This document shows positions 49,422-57,011 of a stretch of 64,000 bases of DNA, in pieces; the stretch's first letter is position 1; each line of letters opens with the position of its first letter. Source of the stretch: CAZGAQ01 sp964523405 (GTDB lineage Bacteria > Planctomycetota > Phycisphaerae > UBA1845 > Fen-1342). A program made the translations under genes and the position numbers. Below the pieces are notes generated by a model, which saw only the letters and a list, made by a program, of their open reading frames with translations, did not search any database and had not been told where the DNA came from. The stretch is taken from positions 124,001 to 188,000 of the forward strand of contig CAZGAQ010000002.1 of the NCBI GenBank assembly GCA_964523405.1, in the 5' to 3' direction.

Positions 49422-50628
49422 AGAGCGCCTGCCGGCCCTGCGGCCGGTCGACATCACGCCCATGCGGGATGAACAGGGGGATACGCATTTTGTGCTGATT
49501 GACCGATCCCAAATTGCGCCAAGCACCGTGGCGGTCTCGCCGGCGGGCTACTTCGTGCTCGCGCACCTCGATGGAACGCACACGTGTGCCGACATCCAGG
49601 CGGAATTCCAGCGGCAGGTCGGACTGAAGCTGCCGCCGGAGCAGGTCTTCGAGCTGGTCGAGGCGTTGGATGCGAACCTGCTGTTGCAGGGGCCGCGGTA
49701 CGAAGCAGCGTACGCGGCGCGCGTGGCGGCCTACCGAGCCAGCCCAACGCGCGACAACCGCGATCGGTATCCGGACGCCGGGACGCTTCGCGCGGAACTG
49801 GAGGCCCTCATCGCCCAGGGGAGGGCGGTCGGTCTGAAGTCCCTGCACGGGCTCATCGCGCCGCACCTGGATTATCCGCGCGGGGCGCCATGCTATGCAG
49901 ACGCGTACGCGAATCTGGCGGCGGCGGAGCCCGCGGACCGGTACGTGATCCTCGGCACGAATCACGCCGGGCGCGCGCAGACGGCCGTGGCGACAGGAAA
50001 GGACTTCGCAACGCCACTGGGGATTGCCAAGGTCGACCAGGATTTCCTCGCGCGGTTGGAGCAGCGCGTTGGGGGGACGCTGCGCGAGCACGAGCTGGAC
50101 CATGCCTGGGAACACTCCATCGAGTTGCAGGTCCATTTTCTGCAGGTGCTGGCGGGGGGACGAAAGTTCGCGATCGTGCCGATCCTATGCGCCAACCCGT
50201 GTCACGAGGGCGGCGCGTGCTGCGGGCAAGACGGGGACGGCCATGACCCGGGCGGGGCGCGGGCGTTCGCCGCGGCGCTAGGAGAGGTGCTGGCGACGGC
50301 GGAGGGACGGACGATCGTCATTGCGGGCGCCGACCTGAGTCACATCGGGCAGCATTTCGGTGATGCGGCGGCAACAACTCCGGAATATCTGCAACGGGTA
50401 GAGCAGCTCGATCGAGGACTGCTGGCGCGGCTGGAGTCGCGTGACGAGGAAGCGGTGGTCCAGTTCCTGACGTCGACGCAGAATCAGACGCGGATCTGCG
50501 GCATTGGGCCGATCTACGGCCTGATGCGGGCGTTGCCGGAGCGCGAATGTCGCGTGCTGAGCTATCATCAAGCGATCAGTTTCGAGACAGAGACGCACGT
50601 AACTTGTGCGGCCGCAGTTCTTTATTGA
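49411..50628 (+). CDS. PqqD-like domain fused to MEMO (AmmeMemoRadiSam B) domain
   Basis: The 405-residue protein has two parts. Residues about 40-96 (VSPAGYFVLAHLDGTHTCADIQAEFQRQ...LDANLLLQGP) are a PqqD/RRE-like winged helix as used in peptide recognition by radical-SAM and RiPP enzymes. Residues about 145-405 are a MEMO-type domain with the metal-site residues H152 (IAPHLDYP), H185 (LGTNHAGR), a Glu/His in WEHSIELQVHFLQ, Asp/His in AGADLSHIG and a Cys in CGIGPI. The usual partners of this family (radical SAM enzyme, AMMECR1 protein) are not adjacent. The ATG at 49411 sits within the end of the preceding gene. Function is unknown. Confidence 0.82.
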   Translation: MNLEERLPALRPVDITPMRDEQGDTHFVLIDRSQIAPSTVAVSPAGYFVLAHLDGTHTCADIQAEFQRQVGLKLPPEQVFELVEALDANLLLQGPRYEAAYAARVAAYRASPTRDNRDRYPDAGTLRAELEALIAQGRAVGLKSLHGLIAPHLDYPRGAPCYADAYANLAAAEPADRYVILGTNHAGRAQTAVATGKDFATPLGIAKVDQDFLARLEQRVGGTLREHELDHAWEHSIELQVHFLQVLAGGRKFAIVPILCANPCHEGGACCGQDGDGHDPGGARAFAAALGEVLATAEGRTIVIAGADLSHIGQHFGDAAATTPEYLQRVEQLDRGLLARLESRDEEAVVQFLTSTQNQTRICGIGPIYGLMRALPERECRVLSYHQAISFETETHVTCAAAVLY

Positions 50629-50689
50629 ACGGGGGGAGAGCCGCAGAATGCGATGGGACGGCATAAGTGTGCGTGGCGCGGCGGTGCGC

Positions 50690-50733
50690 AAAAAAAGGGG
50701 CCACGAACGTGCTCGCCGCAGCATTCGTGGCCC
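50690..50733 (-). terminator. Rho-independent terminator of the minus-strand amidohydrolase/pdxJ operon
   Basis: GGGCCACGAA (50698-50707) pairs perfectly with TTCGTGGCCC (50724-50733) around a 16-base loop. On the minus strand the stem is followed by seven T (A-run 50690-50696). It lies about 105 bases after the end of the amidohydrolase gene, between convergent transcripts. The plus strand would see no T-run, so it acts for the minus strand. Confidence 0.85.
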
Positions 50734-50838
50734 ATGCGCTGGGATGGGCTTTTGAAGCGTTCCACATTATTGAACAACGAAGCCGAGGGATGGTGTCGAA
50801 GTCGTGTGAAGAATTCTGGGAGGCTGGCCGCGTGGTTG

Positions 50839-52095
50839 TCAGCCGTCGAGCACCTGCCCGGCGACGAGGCGCCCGCTGTGCAGAACTGCGAAGGGACGTG
50901 GGCGGGTACGGAGCAGCTCGAGGACACTGCCCACCGGGTGGACGGTGAGGTTCGCGCTGCTGCCGACAGCGACGCGGTGCGCGGGGACACCGAACACGTC
51001 GCCGGCCATTTCGCAGACCATGTCGAAGGCCCGCGCGAGGTGTGCCGGGCTGTTCATGTGGTCCGCGTGCACGAGCAGAAAGGCCTGGTCGAGCATCTGG
51101 CCGGTTCCGAGCGGGTAGAACGGGTCATTGATGCAGTCCTGCCCGGCGGCGCAGATCACACCGGCGTCGAGCAACTCGCGGACGCGAGTGAGGCCACGGC
51201 GCTTCGGGTAGCGGTCGAAGCGGCCCTGCAGATGCAGGTTCACGCCTGGATTGGTGATGACGCTGACGCGGGCCTCCGCCAGCAAGGCGATGACCCGTGC
51301 GGCGTGGACATCGGTATAGCTGGACAACGCACAAACATGCGAGGCCGTCACGCGGCCCTGCCAGCCACGCTCGATTGTGAGGGCAGCCAGGTGCTCCACG
51401 TACATGCTTTGCGGGTCGTCGGTTTCGTCGATATGCACGTCGATATTGGCGTCGAACTCGGCGGCCAGGTCGAAGACGAGATCGAGGTGGCGGAGGCCGG
51501 CACGGGGCACGCGTTCGATATGCGGAATGCCGCCGACGAGGTCGACACCGGACTTCATGGCCTGGCGCAGGTTGTCGACGGCGCGCGGGTCGCGGATCAG
51601 GCCGTCCTGCGGAAACGCCACGAGGTGCACCGTGCAGTCGTTGTGCGTGTCCTCGCGGGCAGCGAGGACACCTTCGCACAGCCGCAGGCCGGCGGAAGAG
51701 CCGACGTCGACGTGGCTGCGCAAGAAGCCCGTGCCGAAAGCGATCTCCGCCTGAATCGCGCGCCGCGCCCGGGTGCGTGTGTCGGCGGCAGTCAGCTCCG
51801 CCTTGGCCTTGGCCCACAGGTCGATGGCTTCGAGGAGCGTGCCGGACTTGTTCTCGGGCACGAGCGACAGCGAGTACGCCAAGTCGAGGTGGACGTGATC
51901 GTCGACCAAGGCGGGCGTCACGAGGCCACCGGAGGCGTCGAGGATGCCGTCCGCGGTGGTTCCACGGGCACCGGCGGGCAGGGACTGGTGGTCGGCCTGG
52001 GGGGTGAGGGCGGCAATGCGTCCCCCTTCCAGACGCAGGGTCCACAAGCCGGATTCATGCCGCCGCGCGGCGTTGATGATCTCGCGGATTTGCAT
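50839..52095 (-). CDS. Cytosine deaminase-like amidohydrolase
   Basis: The 418-residue amidohydrolase-superfamily protein has metal ligands in DDHVHLD (His-x-His), a second His in RSHVDV, HIDETDDP (His), TASHVCAL (His) and the Asp in AGQDCINDPFYPLG. The latter segment, with VHIDETDD and TASHVCALSSY, follows the E. coli CodA layout closely and includes the catalytic Asp. It deaminates cytosine or a related ring. Enzymes of this set also act on isoguanine or creatinine, so the substrate is not certain. It begins four bases after pdxJ and shares its transcript. Confidence 0.82.
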   Translation of the reverse strand: MQIREIINAARRHESGLWTLRLEGGRIAALTPQADHQSLPAGARGTTADGILDASGGLVTPALVDDHVHLDLAYSLSLVPENKSGTLLEAIDLWAKAKAELTAADTRTRARRAIQAEIAFGTGFLRSHVDVGSSAGLRLCEGVLAAREDTHNDCTVHLVAFPQDGLIRDPRAVDNLRQAMKSGVDLVGGIPHIERVPRAGLRHLDLVFDLAAEFDANIDVHIDETDDPQSMYVEHLAALTIERGWQGRVTASHVCALSSYTDVHAARVIALLAEARVSVITNPGVNLHLQGRFDRYPKRRGLTRVRELLDAGVICAAGQDCINDPFYPLGTGQMLDQAFLLVHADHMNSPAHLARAFDMVCEMAGDVFGVPAHRVAVGSSANLTVHPVGSVLELLRTRPRPFAVLHSGRLVAGQVLDG

Positions 52096-52099
52096 GGCG

Positions 52100-52882
52100 T
52101 CACTCGTTGAGGTCGCGCCCCCGCTCGACGACGTCGAGGCGATCCAGGGCAGATGCGTGGAGCAGCGCCCCGTCCAGCAGGTGCTTCATCTCCCGCACCG
52201 CCGCGCGCAGGCCGACAAACATCGCCCGCGACACGATCGTGTGGCCGATGTTGAATTCCGCGAAGCCGGCCAGCGCCGCCAAGGGCTCGATGTTGCGATA
52301 GGTCAGGCCGTGGCCGGCGTGGACGACGAGGTTGCAGTCCCAGCCAGTGCCGAGGGCGGCGACGAGCGTATCGAGCGCCTTGGTCTGGGCGCGATCGCCG
52401 CGCGCATGGGCATAAGCGCCGGTCCAGAGCTCGACGGCATCGAAGCCGCAGGCGGCGCAGGCCTCGACCTGGTCGCGGTCGGGCTCGATGAACGCGCTGG
52501 TGAGAATTCCGGCCGACTTGAGCTTCTTTACGACGGGCGCGATCCGGCGGCGCAGGCGGACGACGTCGAGGCCGCCTTCGGTGGTCAGCTCCGCGCGGCG
52601 CTCGGGAACGAGCGTGCACTGGGTCGGATTCAGGCGCAGGGCGACTTTCACGATGGCCGGGTCGATGGCCATTTCCATGTTAAGCTTGGTGGCGACGGTG
52701 CGGCGCAGGATTTCGGCGTCGCGGTCATTGATGTGGCGCCGGTCCTCGCGCAGGTGGAAGGTGATGCCATCGGCGCCGCCGAGTTCGGCCTCGACAGCGG
52801 CCCAGGCCGGATCGGGCTCATCCGCATGGCGGGCCTGGCGGACGGTGGCGACGTGGTCAATGTTGACGCCGAGCTTGTTCAT
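52100..52882 (-). CDS. pdxJ: Pyridoxine 5'-phosphate synthase PdxJ
   Basis: PdxJ condenses 3-amino-2-oxopropyl phosphate with 1-deoxyxylulose 5-phosphate to form pyridoxine phosphate. The 260-residue TIM barrel has the N-terminal LGVNIDHVATVRQAR, ADGITFHLREDRRHIND, KLNMEMA, CTLVPERR and the terminal phosphate site VHAGHGLTYRN with NIGHTIVSRAMFVGL. All are diagnostic of PdxJ. It is on the minus strand and followed after four bases by the amidohydrolase gene. Confidence 0.95.
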   Translation of the reverse strand: MNKLGVNIDHVATVRQARHADEPDPAWAAVEAELGGADGITFHLREDRRHINDRDAEILRRTVATKLNMEMAIDPAIVKVALRLNPTQCTLVPERRAELTTEGGLDVVRLRRRIAPVVKKLKSAGILTSAFIEPDRDQVEACAACGFDAVELWTGAYAHARGDRAQTKALDTLVAALGTGWDCNLVVHAGHGLTYRNIEPLAALAGFAEFNIGHTIVSRAMFVGLRAAVREMKHLLDGALLHASALDRLDVVERGRDLNE

Positions 52883-53121
52883 GTTCGTGCCTCGTGTTGG
52901 ACCGGTATGGTAGCGGCGAAGGGGGCGAGGAGGTAGGTCTGGGCGGGGTTCGTGCGCCGCCCGCGAGGACGGACGCCGGGGAACAAGGTGAGCGGCCCGT
53001 GAGCGACCCGCGCGCGAAGCCGAGGGTCGGTGCGGCCGATGGGGTGGCCTGCAGGCAAGGTTGGCGGCGAGAGGCCGACGCGACCCGCGCAGGGGCTGTG
53101 CGGCTTACGGAAGCAGGCCAG

Positions 53122-53643
53122 TCAGCCGCCAAAGAATGCCTGGACGCCGAGCTCGTGGACGAGCCGGCCGCCGAGGTGACCGGTGTTGGCCAGGACAAGG
53201 CCGCTGGCCAGCGCACCCAGCAAGACCACGATCTGGGCCACGAGCGGGGCGGGGTGCGGCAGCTCCCGGCGAATGACGCCGAGCTTCCTGAGCAGCGGGG
53301 GGACCAACAGGACGGCGGCATACGCGGCGGTGACGAGCGTGAAGAGCAGCTCGACACGCTCGGCCAGCTCGGCGTGCTCGTGCAGCACCGGGGCGATGGC
53401 CGCGGTCTGTGTCACCAGGGCGGCCGCAGCCTCACCCGCCTCAGCCGCCACGTAGGCTGCGGTGGTACCGAGGATGAGCAGGGCGAGGGCGGCGGGGCGA
53501 AAGTAGCGCCCGACGCGGGGGGCGAGCCCCAGGACGATGAAAAGCGGGGCCACAAGCAGCAGGGCGATCGGGAAGTGGACGACGAGCGGGTGCATGCCGG
53601 GCCACGGTGGCAGAGGGGGCGGCGTCAGGATGCTGGCGAGCAT
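53122..53643 (-). CDS. DUF2231 family membrane protein
   Basis: The 173-residue protein has four hydrophobic helices and starts its first with MHPLVVHFPIALLLVAPLF, the DUF2231 signature. It ends with a conserved ALASGLVLANTGHLGGRLVHELG. Relatives often sit beside cytochrome or redox genes; here the neighbour on the same strand is the exported rubrerythrin. The ATG at 53643 has GGAGG five bases upstream and is preferred to the ATG at 53655. Confidence 0.8.
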   Translation of the reverse strand: MLASILTPPPLPPWPGMHPLVVHFPIALLLVAPLFIVLGLAPRVGRYFRPAALALLILGTTAAYVAAEAGEAAAALVTQTAAIAPVLHEHAELAERVELLFTLVTAAYAAVLLVPPLLRKLGVIRRELPHPAPLVAQIVVLLGALASGLVLANTGHLGGRLVHELGVQAFFGG

Positions 53644-53731
53644 GGCAACCTCCATCGGCCGGGCGCGTACCCAGCGGGGCCGGACCGGACCGGCGGGCCA
53701 GGGCACCGGTCCGGTTGGCCGAGTGGGGGGG

Positions 53732-54460
53732 TCAGTTGACCTTCTCGTACTTGTCCTTGGCCGCGTAGCAGACGGGGCACTTCTCGAAGTCAACGGCCTT
53801 GACGGTGTTGCCGCAGACGGCGCAGACGAAGAAGTCCTTCTTGGCGCCCTTCCAGGAGGCAAGGTTGTCGAGGGCTTCCTTGTACAGTTTGGCGTGGCCT
53901 TCCTCGACGGTCAGGGCGTAGTTGAAGGTTTTGATGGCCTCGAGGGACTTGTCCTTCTTGGCCTGTTCGATGAAGCCGGGGTACATCTTGTCCTTCTCGT
54001 AGGTCTCGCCCTGCAGCGCGGTTTCGAGGTTTTCCTTGGTGGTCTTGACCTCGGGCTTGGCGACGTCCGCCCGGGCGTTGCCGCCGAGCTTCTTGATGAC
54101 GTCGGCGTGGCCCTTGGCGTGGATTTCCTCGGCCTTGGCCGTGGCGCGGAACAAGCTGGCGACCGCGGCGTAGCCTTCGTCGTCGGCCTTCTTGGCGAAG
54201 GCGAGGTAGCGTTCATGCGCGTTCATCTCGCCGGCGTAGGCCTTCATGAGGTTGTCGAGCGTGGGGTTCTTCTCGCCGGGCTTGGCGGCTGGCGGCTGCT
54301 CGGCGGGCTTCTTTTCCGCAGGCTGCTTGTCGGCGGGCTTCTTCTCGGCGGGCTTGGGGGCGTCGGGCTGCTTGTCCTGGGCGAGGACGGCGCTGCTGAA
54401 GGCGAGCACGGCGAGGAACGCGCAGAAACCGCCGACGATCCGGAATGACGAGTTTTTCAT
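53732..54460 (-). CDS. Exported rubrerythrin
   Basis: Rubrerythrin reduces hydrogen peroxide at a diiron site using electrons from a rubredoxin-like iron. The 242-residue protein has a signal peptide (about 1-27, ending VLA), a Lys/Pro/Ala-rich repeat tail (about 30-62), then the diiron ferritin-like bundle with E78, E83, E111, E112, H114, E152, E186, E187 and H189 as candidate ligands. It ends with a rubredoxin-like C213-x2-C216...C228-x2-C231 site. Most rubrerythrins are cytoplasmic; export is unusual. ATG 54460 with AGGAG upstream gives the signal peptide directly. Confidence 0.87.
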   Translation of the reverse strand: MKNSSFRIVGGFCAFLAVLAFSSAVLAQDKQPDAPKPAEKKPADKQPAEKKPAEQPPAAKPGEKNPTLDNLMKAYAGEMNAHERYLAFAKKADDEGYAAVASLFRATAKAEEIHAKGHADVIKKLGGNARADVAKPEVKTTKENLETALQGETYEKDKMYPGFIEQAKKDKSLEAIKTFNYALTVEEGHAKLYKEALDNLASWKGAKKDFFVCAVCGNTVKAVDFEKCPVCYAAKDKYEKVN

Positions 54461-54686
54461 GGGAGCTCTCCTGTGATAGCACGCGCCGCCGACGCGACGG
54501 CTGGTAGACCGCTCCAGCCCGCGCGGCGCCGGTGGCAGCATACCGCGCATGCAAAAGCGGCACGAGGGGACGGCGCGCCGATAAAAGCGCGGCGAACGGT
54601 GGCGGGAGAACGTCCCGGGACCGCGAGCCAAAGAGGATGGCGGCGACGCCCGATGACAGTAGTAGTACTCGCAGGAGGTTCGCGCA

Positions 54687-55118
54687 ATGCCGTCTTCGGC
54701 GAATCCGCCACAAGTAAAAATGACGCCCGTGGTGCGCTCGGCGCAAGTGACCTGCCTGTTCTTCGGGGTGGCGCTGCTGGTGTGGGGCCTGACTCCCGCG
54801 GTCATTCAGCGCATCATTTCGGGCCAAGCGCCGGCGCCGGAAGTGCTCGCCTCGGCAAGCCTGACGCTGCTGTTGGGGGGCACGTACCTGGCGCTGGGGA
54901 CGCTGATCGCGCGCGGGCTGGGCTGGGCGCTGTGGACGTCCCTCATCCTGTCGGTCGTGCTGATGATCGCCACGGTCGGGTTCGCGGCCCTGGTGGAGGG
55001 GGGACGCTTCTCGGCGTTTGCGTTGCTCCTGCCGGCCGCAGCGGGCAGCACGAGTTTCCTGGCCTTGGAGACGCGTCGCCAGGCGCGGGCGCGGCAGACA
55101 ACGGCGTCGCGTTCGTAG
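54687..55118 (+). CDS. Small four-helix membrane protein of unknown function
   Basis: The 143-residue protein has four hydrophobic segments (about 18-38, 48-73, 80-100, 108-125) and short charged loops. No family signature is recognisable. AGGAGG seven bases before the ATG supports translation. It is divergent from the exported rubrerythrin gene and upstream of a STAS gene with about 95 bases between. Confidence 0.6.
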   Translation: MPSSANPPQVKMTPVVRSAQVTCLFFGVALLVWGLTPAVIQRIISGQAPAPEVLASASLTLLLGGTYLALGTLIARGLGWALWTSLILSVVLMIATVGFAALVEGGRFSAFALLLPAAAGSTSFLALETRRQARARQTTASRS

Positions 55119-55213
55119 GACTCGCCCGCGGCGTGGGCCGCCGCTAGAATTCTGTAGGCAGCCGTGCCGGTGTCCGCCGTCGGTCCCTGAACAGTGAAAG
55201 CGGTGTGCACGTC

Positions 55214-55609
55214 ATGCAGACCAAATTTGAACTGCACGAAGCCAGTCCCGGCTACCTTGTCCTGACCTGCCGAGGGGGGTTGTCGTGGGAGGAGCGGGAG
55301 CACTTGGCGGCAACGGTCGAGCAGTCGCTCGTGGCGCGGACGGCGCTGCGCGGTCTGGTGCTGGACCTGGGGGCCGTGGACTTCGTGAACTCGGCGGGAC
55401 TGGGGGCGTTGTTCCAGGTGGCGCAGCGGATCCGCAGCCGCGGGGGGCAACTCGCGTTTGCGAGCGTCCCGCCGGCCATCCAGCGGCTGCTGACCACGGT
55501 CGGCATGTCGCGACTCGCGGTGTTCGGTCGGGATCTGACGGAGGCGCTGACGCTGCTGGCGCAGACCGAAGCGCCACCGACGGGCTCCGTGCCGCTACCG
55601 AAGTCGTGA
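55214..55609 (+). CDS. STAS-domain anti-sigma factor antagonist-like protein
   Basis: The 131-residue protein follows the SpoIIAA/RsbV layout: LVLTCRGGLSWEEREHL, then LVLDLGAVDFVNSAGLGALFQVAQR. The serine of NSAGL is the phosphorylation-type site that controls binding to an anti-sigma kinase. The C-terminal helices (PPAIQRLLTTVGMSRLAVFG) are typical. No anti-sigma kinase is adjacent. The GTG at 55205 and ATG at 55214 are both possible starts. It ends 56 bases before the GspE/PilB-type ATPase. Confidence 0.85.
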   Translation: MQTKFELHEASPGYLVLTCRGGLSWEEREHLAATVEQSLVARTALRGLVLDLGAVDFVNSAGLGALFQVAQRIRSRGGQLAFASVPPAIQRLLTTVGMSRLAVFGRDLTEALTLLAQTEAPPTGSVPLPKS

Positions 55610-55665
55610 AGGCAGGGCGCGAGCCGGCGGCCGGCGCGTTGCGTGCGGCCGCCCCGGGAGGTTGT

Positions 55666-56958
55666 ATGATTCCGAATTCACCCACGGTGTCGGCCAGCAC
55701 GGGGGCCGGTCCGGTGACGACGGGGTTTGTGGAGCGCGGGCGGCTGTTCAACGCGGAAGATTTCGCGGTGGCGGAGCTGCCGGCGGCCGAGATCTGGAAT
55801 CGCGTGATCACCGTGGCGGTGCGTGAGTTTGCCAGCGACATTCACGTAACCTTTCACGAGGATCGTGCGGGGATCGCGGTGCGGCTGGATGGGCGGCTGT
55901 GTCCGCAGGGCACGTTGCCGGCGGAGCTGGGGCAGCGGCTCGTGAACCACGTCAAGGTGGCGGCCAATCTGGATCCGGCCGAGCGCCGCCGCCCGCAGGA
56001 TGGGCGGATCGGGGAGACGGTCGACGGGCGGCCGATTGACGTGCGAGTGGCGGTGCTGCCGACAAAGCACGGTGAGAGCGTTGCGCTGCGCATTCAGGAC
56101 CGTGAACACGGACTGCTGAACATCGAGCAACTCGGCGTGGGGGAGCAGCAACTGGCGGCGTTAAGCGCGCTGATCGACGCGCCCAGCGGGCTGGTGCTGG
56201 TGACGGGACCGACCGGGGCGGGCAAGACGACCACGCTGTACGCGCTGCTGCGGAAGCTGGCGGATGGCACGCGCAAGGTGGTGACGGTTGAGACGCCGGT
56301 GGAGTATGACCTGCCGGGCATCGAGCAGTCCGAAGTGAACTACAAGATCGGCGTCGATTATGCCGCCCTGGTGCGTGCGGCGCTGCGGCAGGATCCGAAC
56401 GTCATCATGATCGGAGAGGTGCGCGACGCGGAAACCGCAGATGCGGTGGTGCGGGCGGCCAATTCCGGGCGTCTGGTGCTGGCAACCACGCACGCGGTGC
56501 ACGCGGCCGCGGCGGTAGAGAGCCTGATCGCGCTCGGGGCGCACCCGCACTTTGTGGGCCGCGCATTTCGCGGAGCGATCGCGCAGACGCTGGTGCGCAA
56601 GCTGTGTCCGTATTGCACGCTGCCGCTGGTGGAGACGGCGGACAGCACGGTGCTCGACGACGTAAAGCACTTGCTGGGGCCGCACGAGCGGCCGCTGCTG
56701 TCGCTGGGGCGCGGGTGTCCGCATTGCCGACACACGGGCTATCGGGGGCGGGTCGGTATCTTCGAGGTGCTGACGGCGAACGACGAGATCCGGCACATGA
56801 TCGCGCGGGGTACGCCATCGCGCGAAATCTACAATGTGGCGGTGCAGGCCGGGATGACGACGATCGGGCAGGCGGGCAAGCTGGCGGCCCTCCGGGGGCT
56901 GACGACAATCGAGGAGTTGGTGCAGAACATCTCCGAGGTGTGGACGGGGACGCTGTAG
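55666..56958 (+). CDS. GspE/PilB-family type II secretion or type IV pilus ATPase
   Basis: The 430-residue ATPase has the N2 domain (about 40-150; FASDIHVTFHEDRAGIAVRLDGRLC), then Walker A GPTGAGKTTT (181-190), an Asp box with VETPVEYDLPGI, Walker B IMIGEVRDAETAD and a His-box TTHAVHAAAAV. A late zinc-knuckle has two CxxC pairs (CPYC, CPHC). It is short of typical GspE or PilB (about 560) because the N1 (MshEN) domain is absent. No pilin, secretin or GspF gene is adjacent, so it is an orphan or a dispersed machinery component. ATG 55666 has GGGAGG four bases upstream. Confidence 0.85.
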   Translation: MIPNSPTVSASTGAGPVTTGFVERGRLFNAEDFAVAELPAAEIWNRVITVAVREFASDIHVTFHEDRAGIAVRLDGRLCPQGTLPAELGQRLVNHVKVAANLDPAERRRPQDGRIGETVDGRPIDVRVAVLPTKHGESVALRIQDREHGLLNIEQLGVGEQQLAALSALIDAPSGLVLVTGPTGAGKTTTLYALLRKLADGTRKVVTVETPVEYDLPGIEQSEVNYKIGVDYAALVRAALRQDPNVIMIGEVRDAETADAVVRAANSGRLVLATTHAVHAAAAVESLIALGAHPHFVGRAFRGAIAQTLVRKLCPYCTLPLVETADSTVLDDVKHLLGPHERPLLSLGRGCPHCRHTGYRGRVGIFEVLTANDEIRHMIARGTPSREIYNVAVQAGMTTIGQAGKLAALRGLTTIEELVQNISEVWTGTL

Positions 56959-57011
56959 CGGGATGTCGCGGCAGCGGGTGCTGGGCAGCACGGGGGCGTA
57001 GCGCGGCGTGG

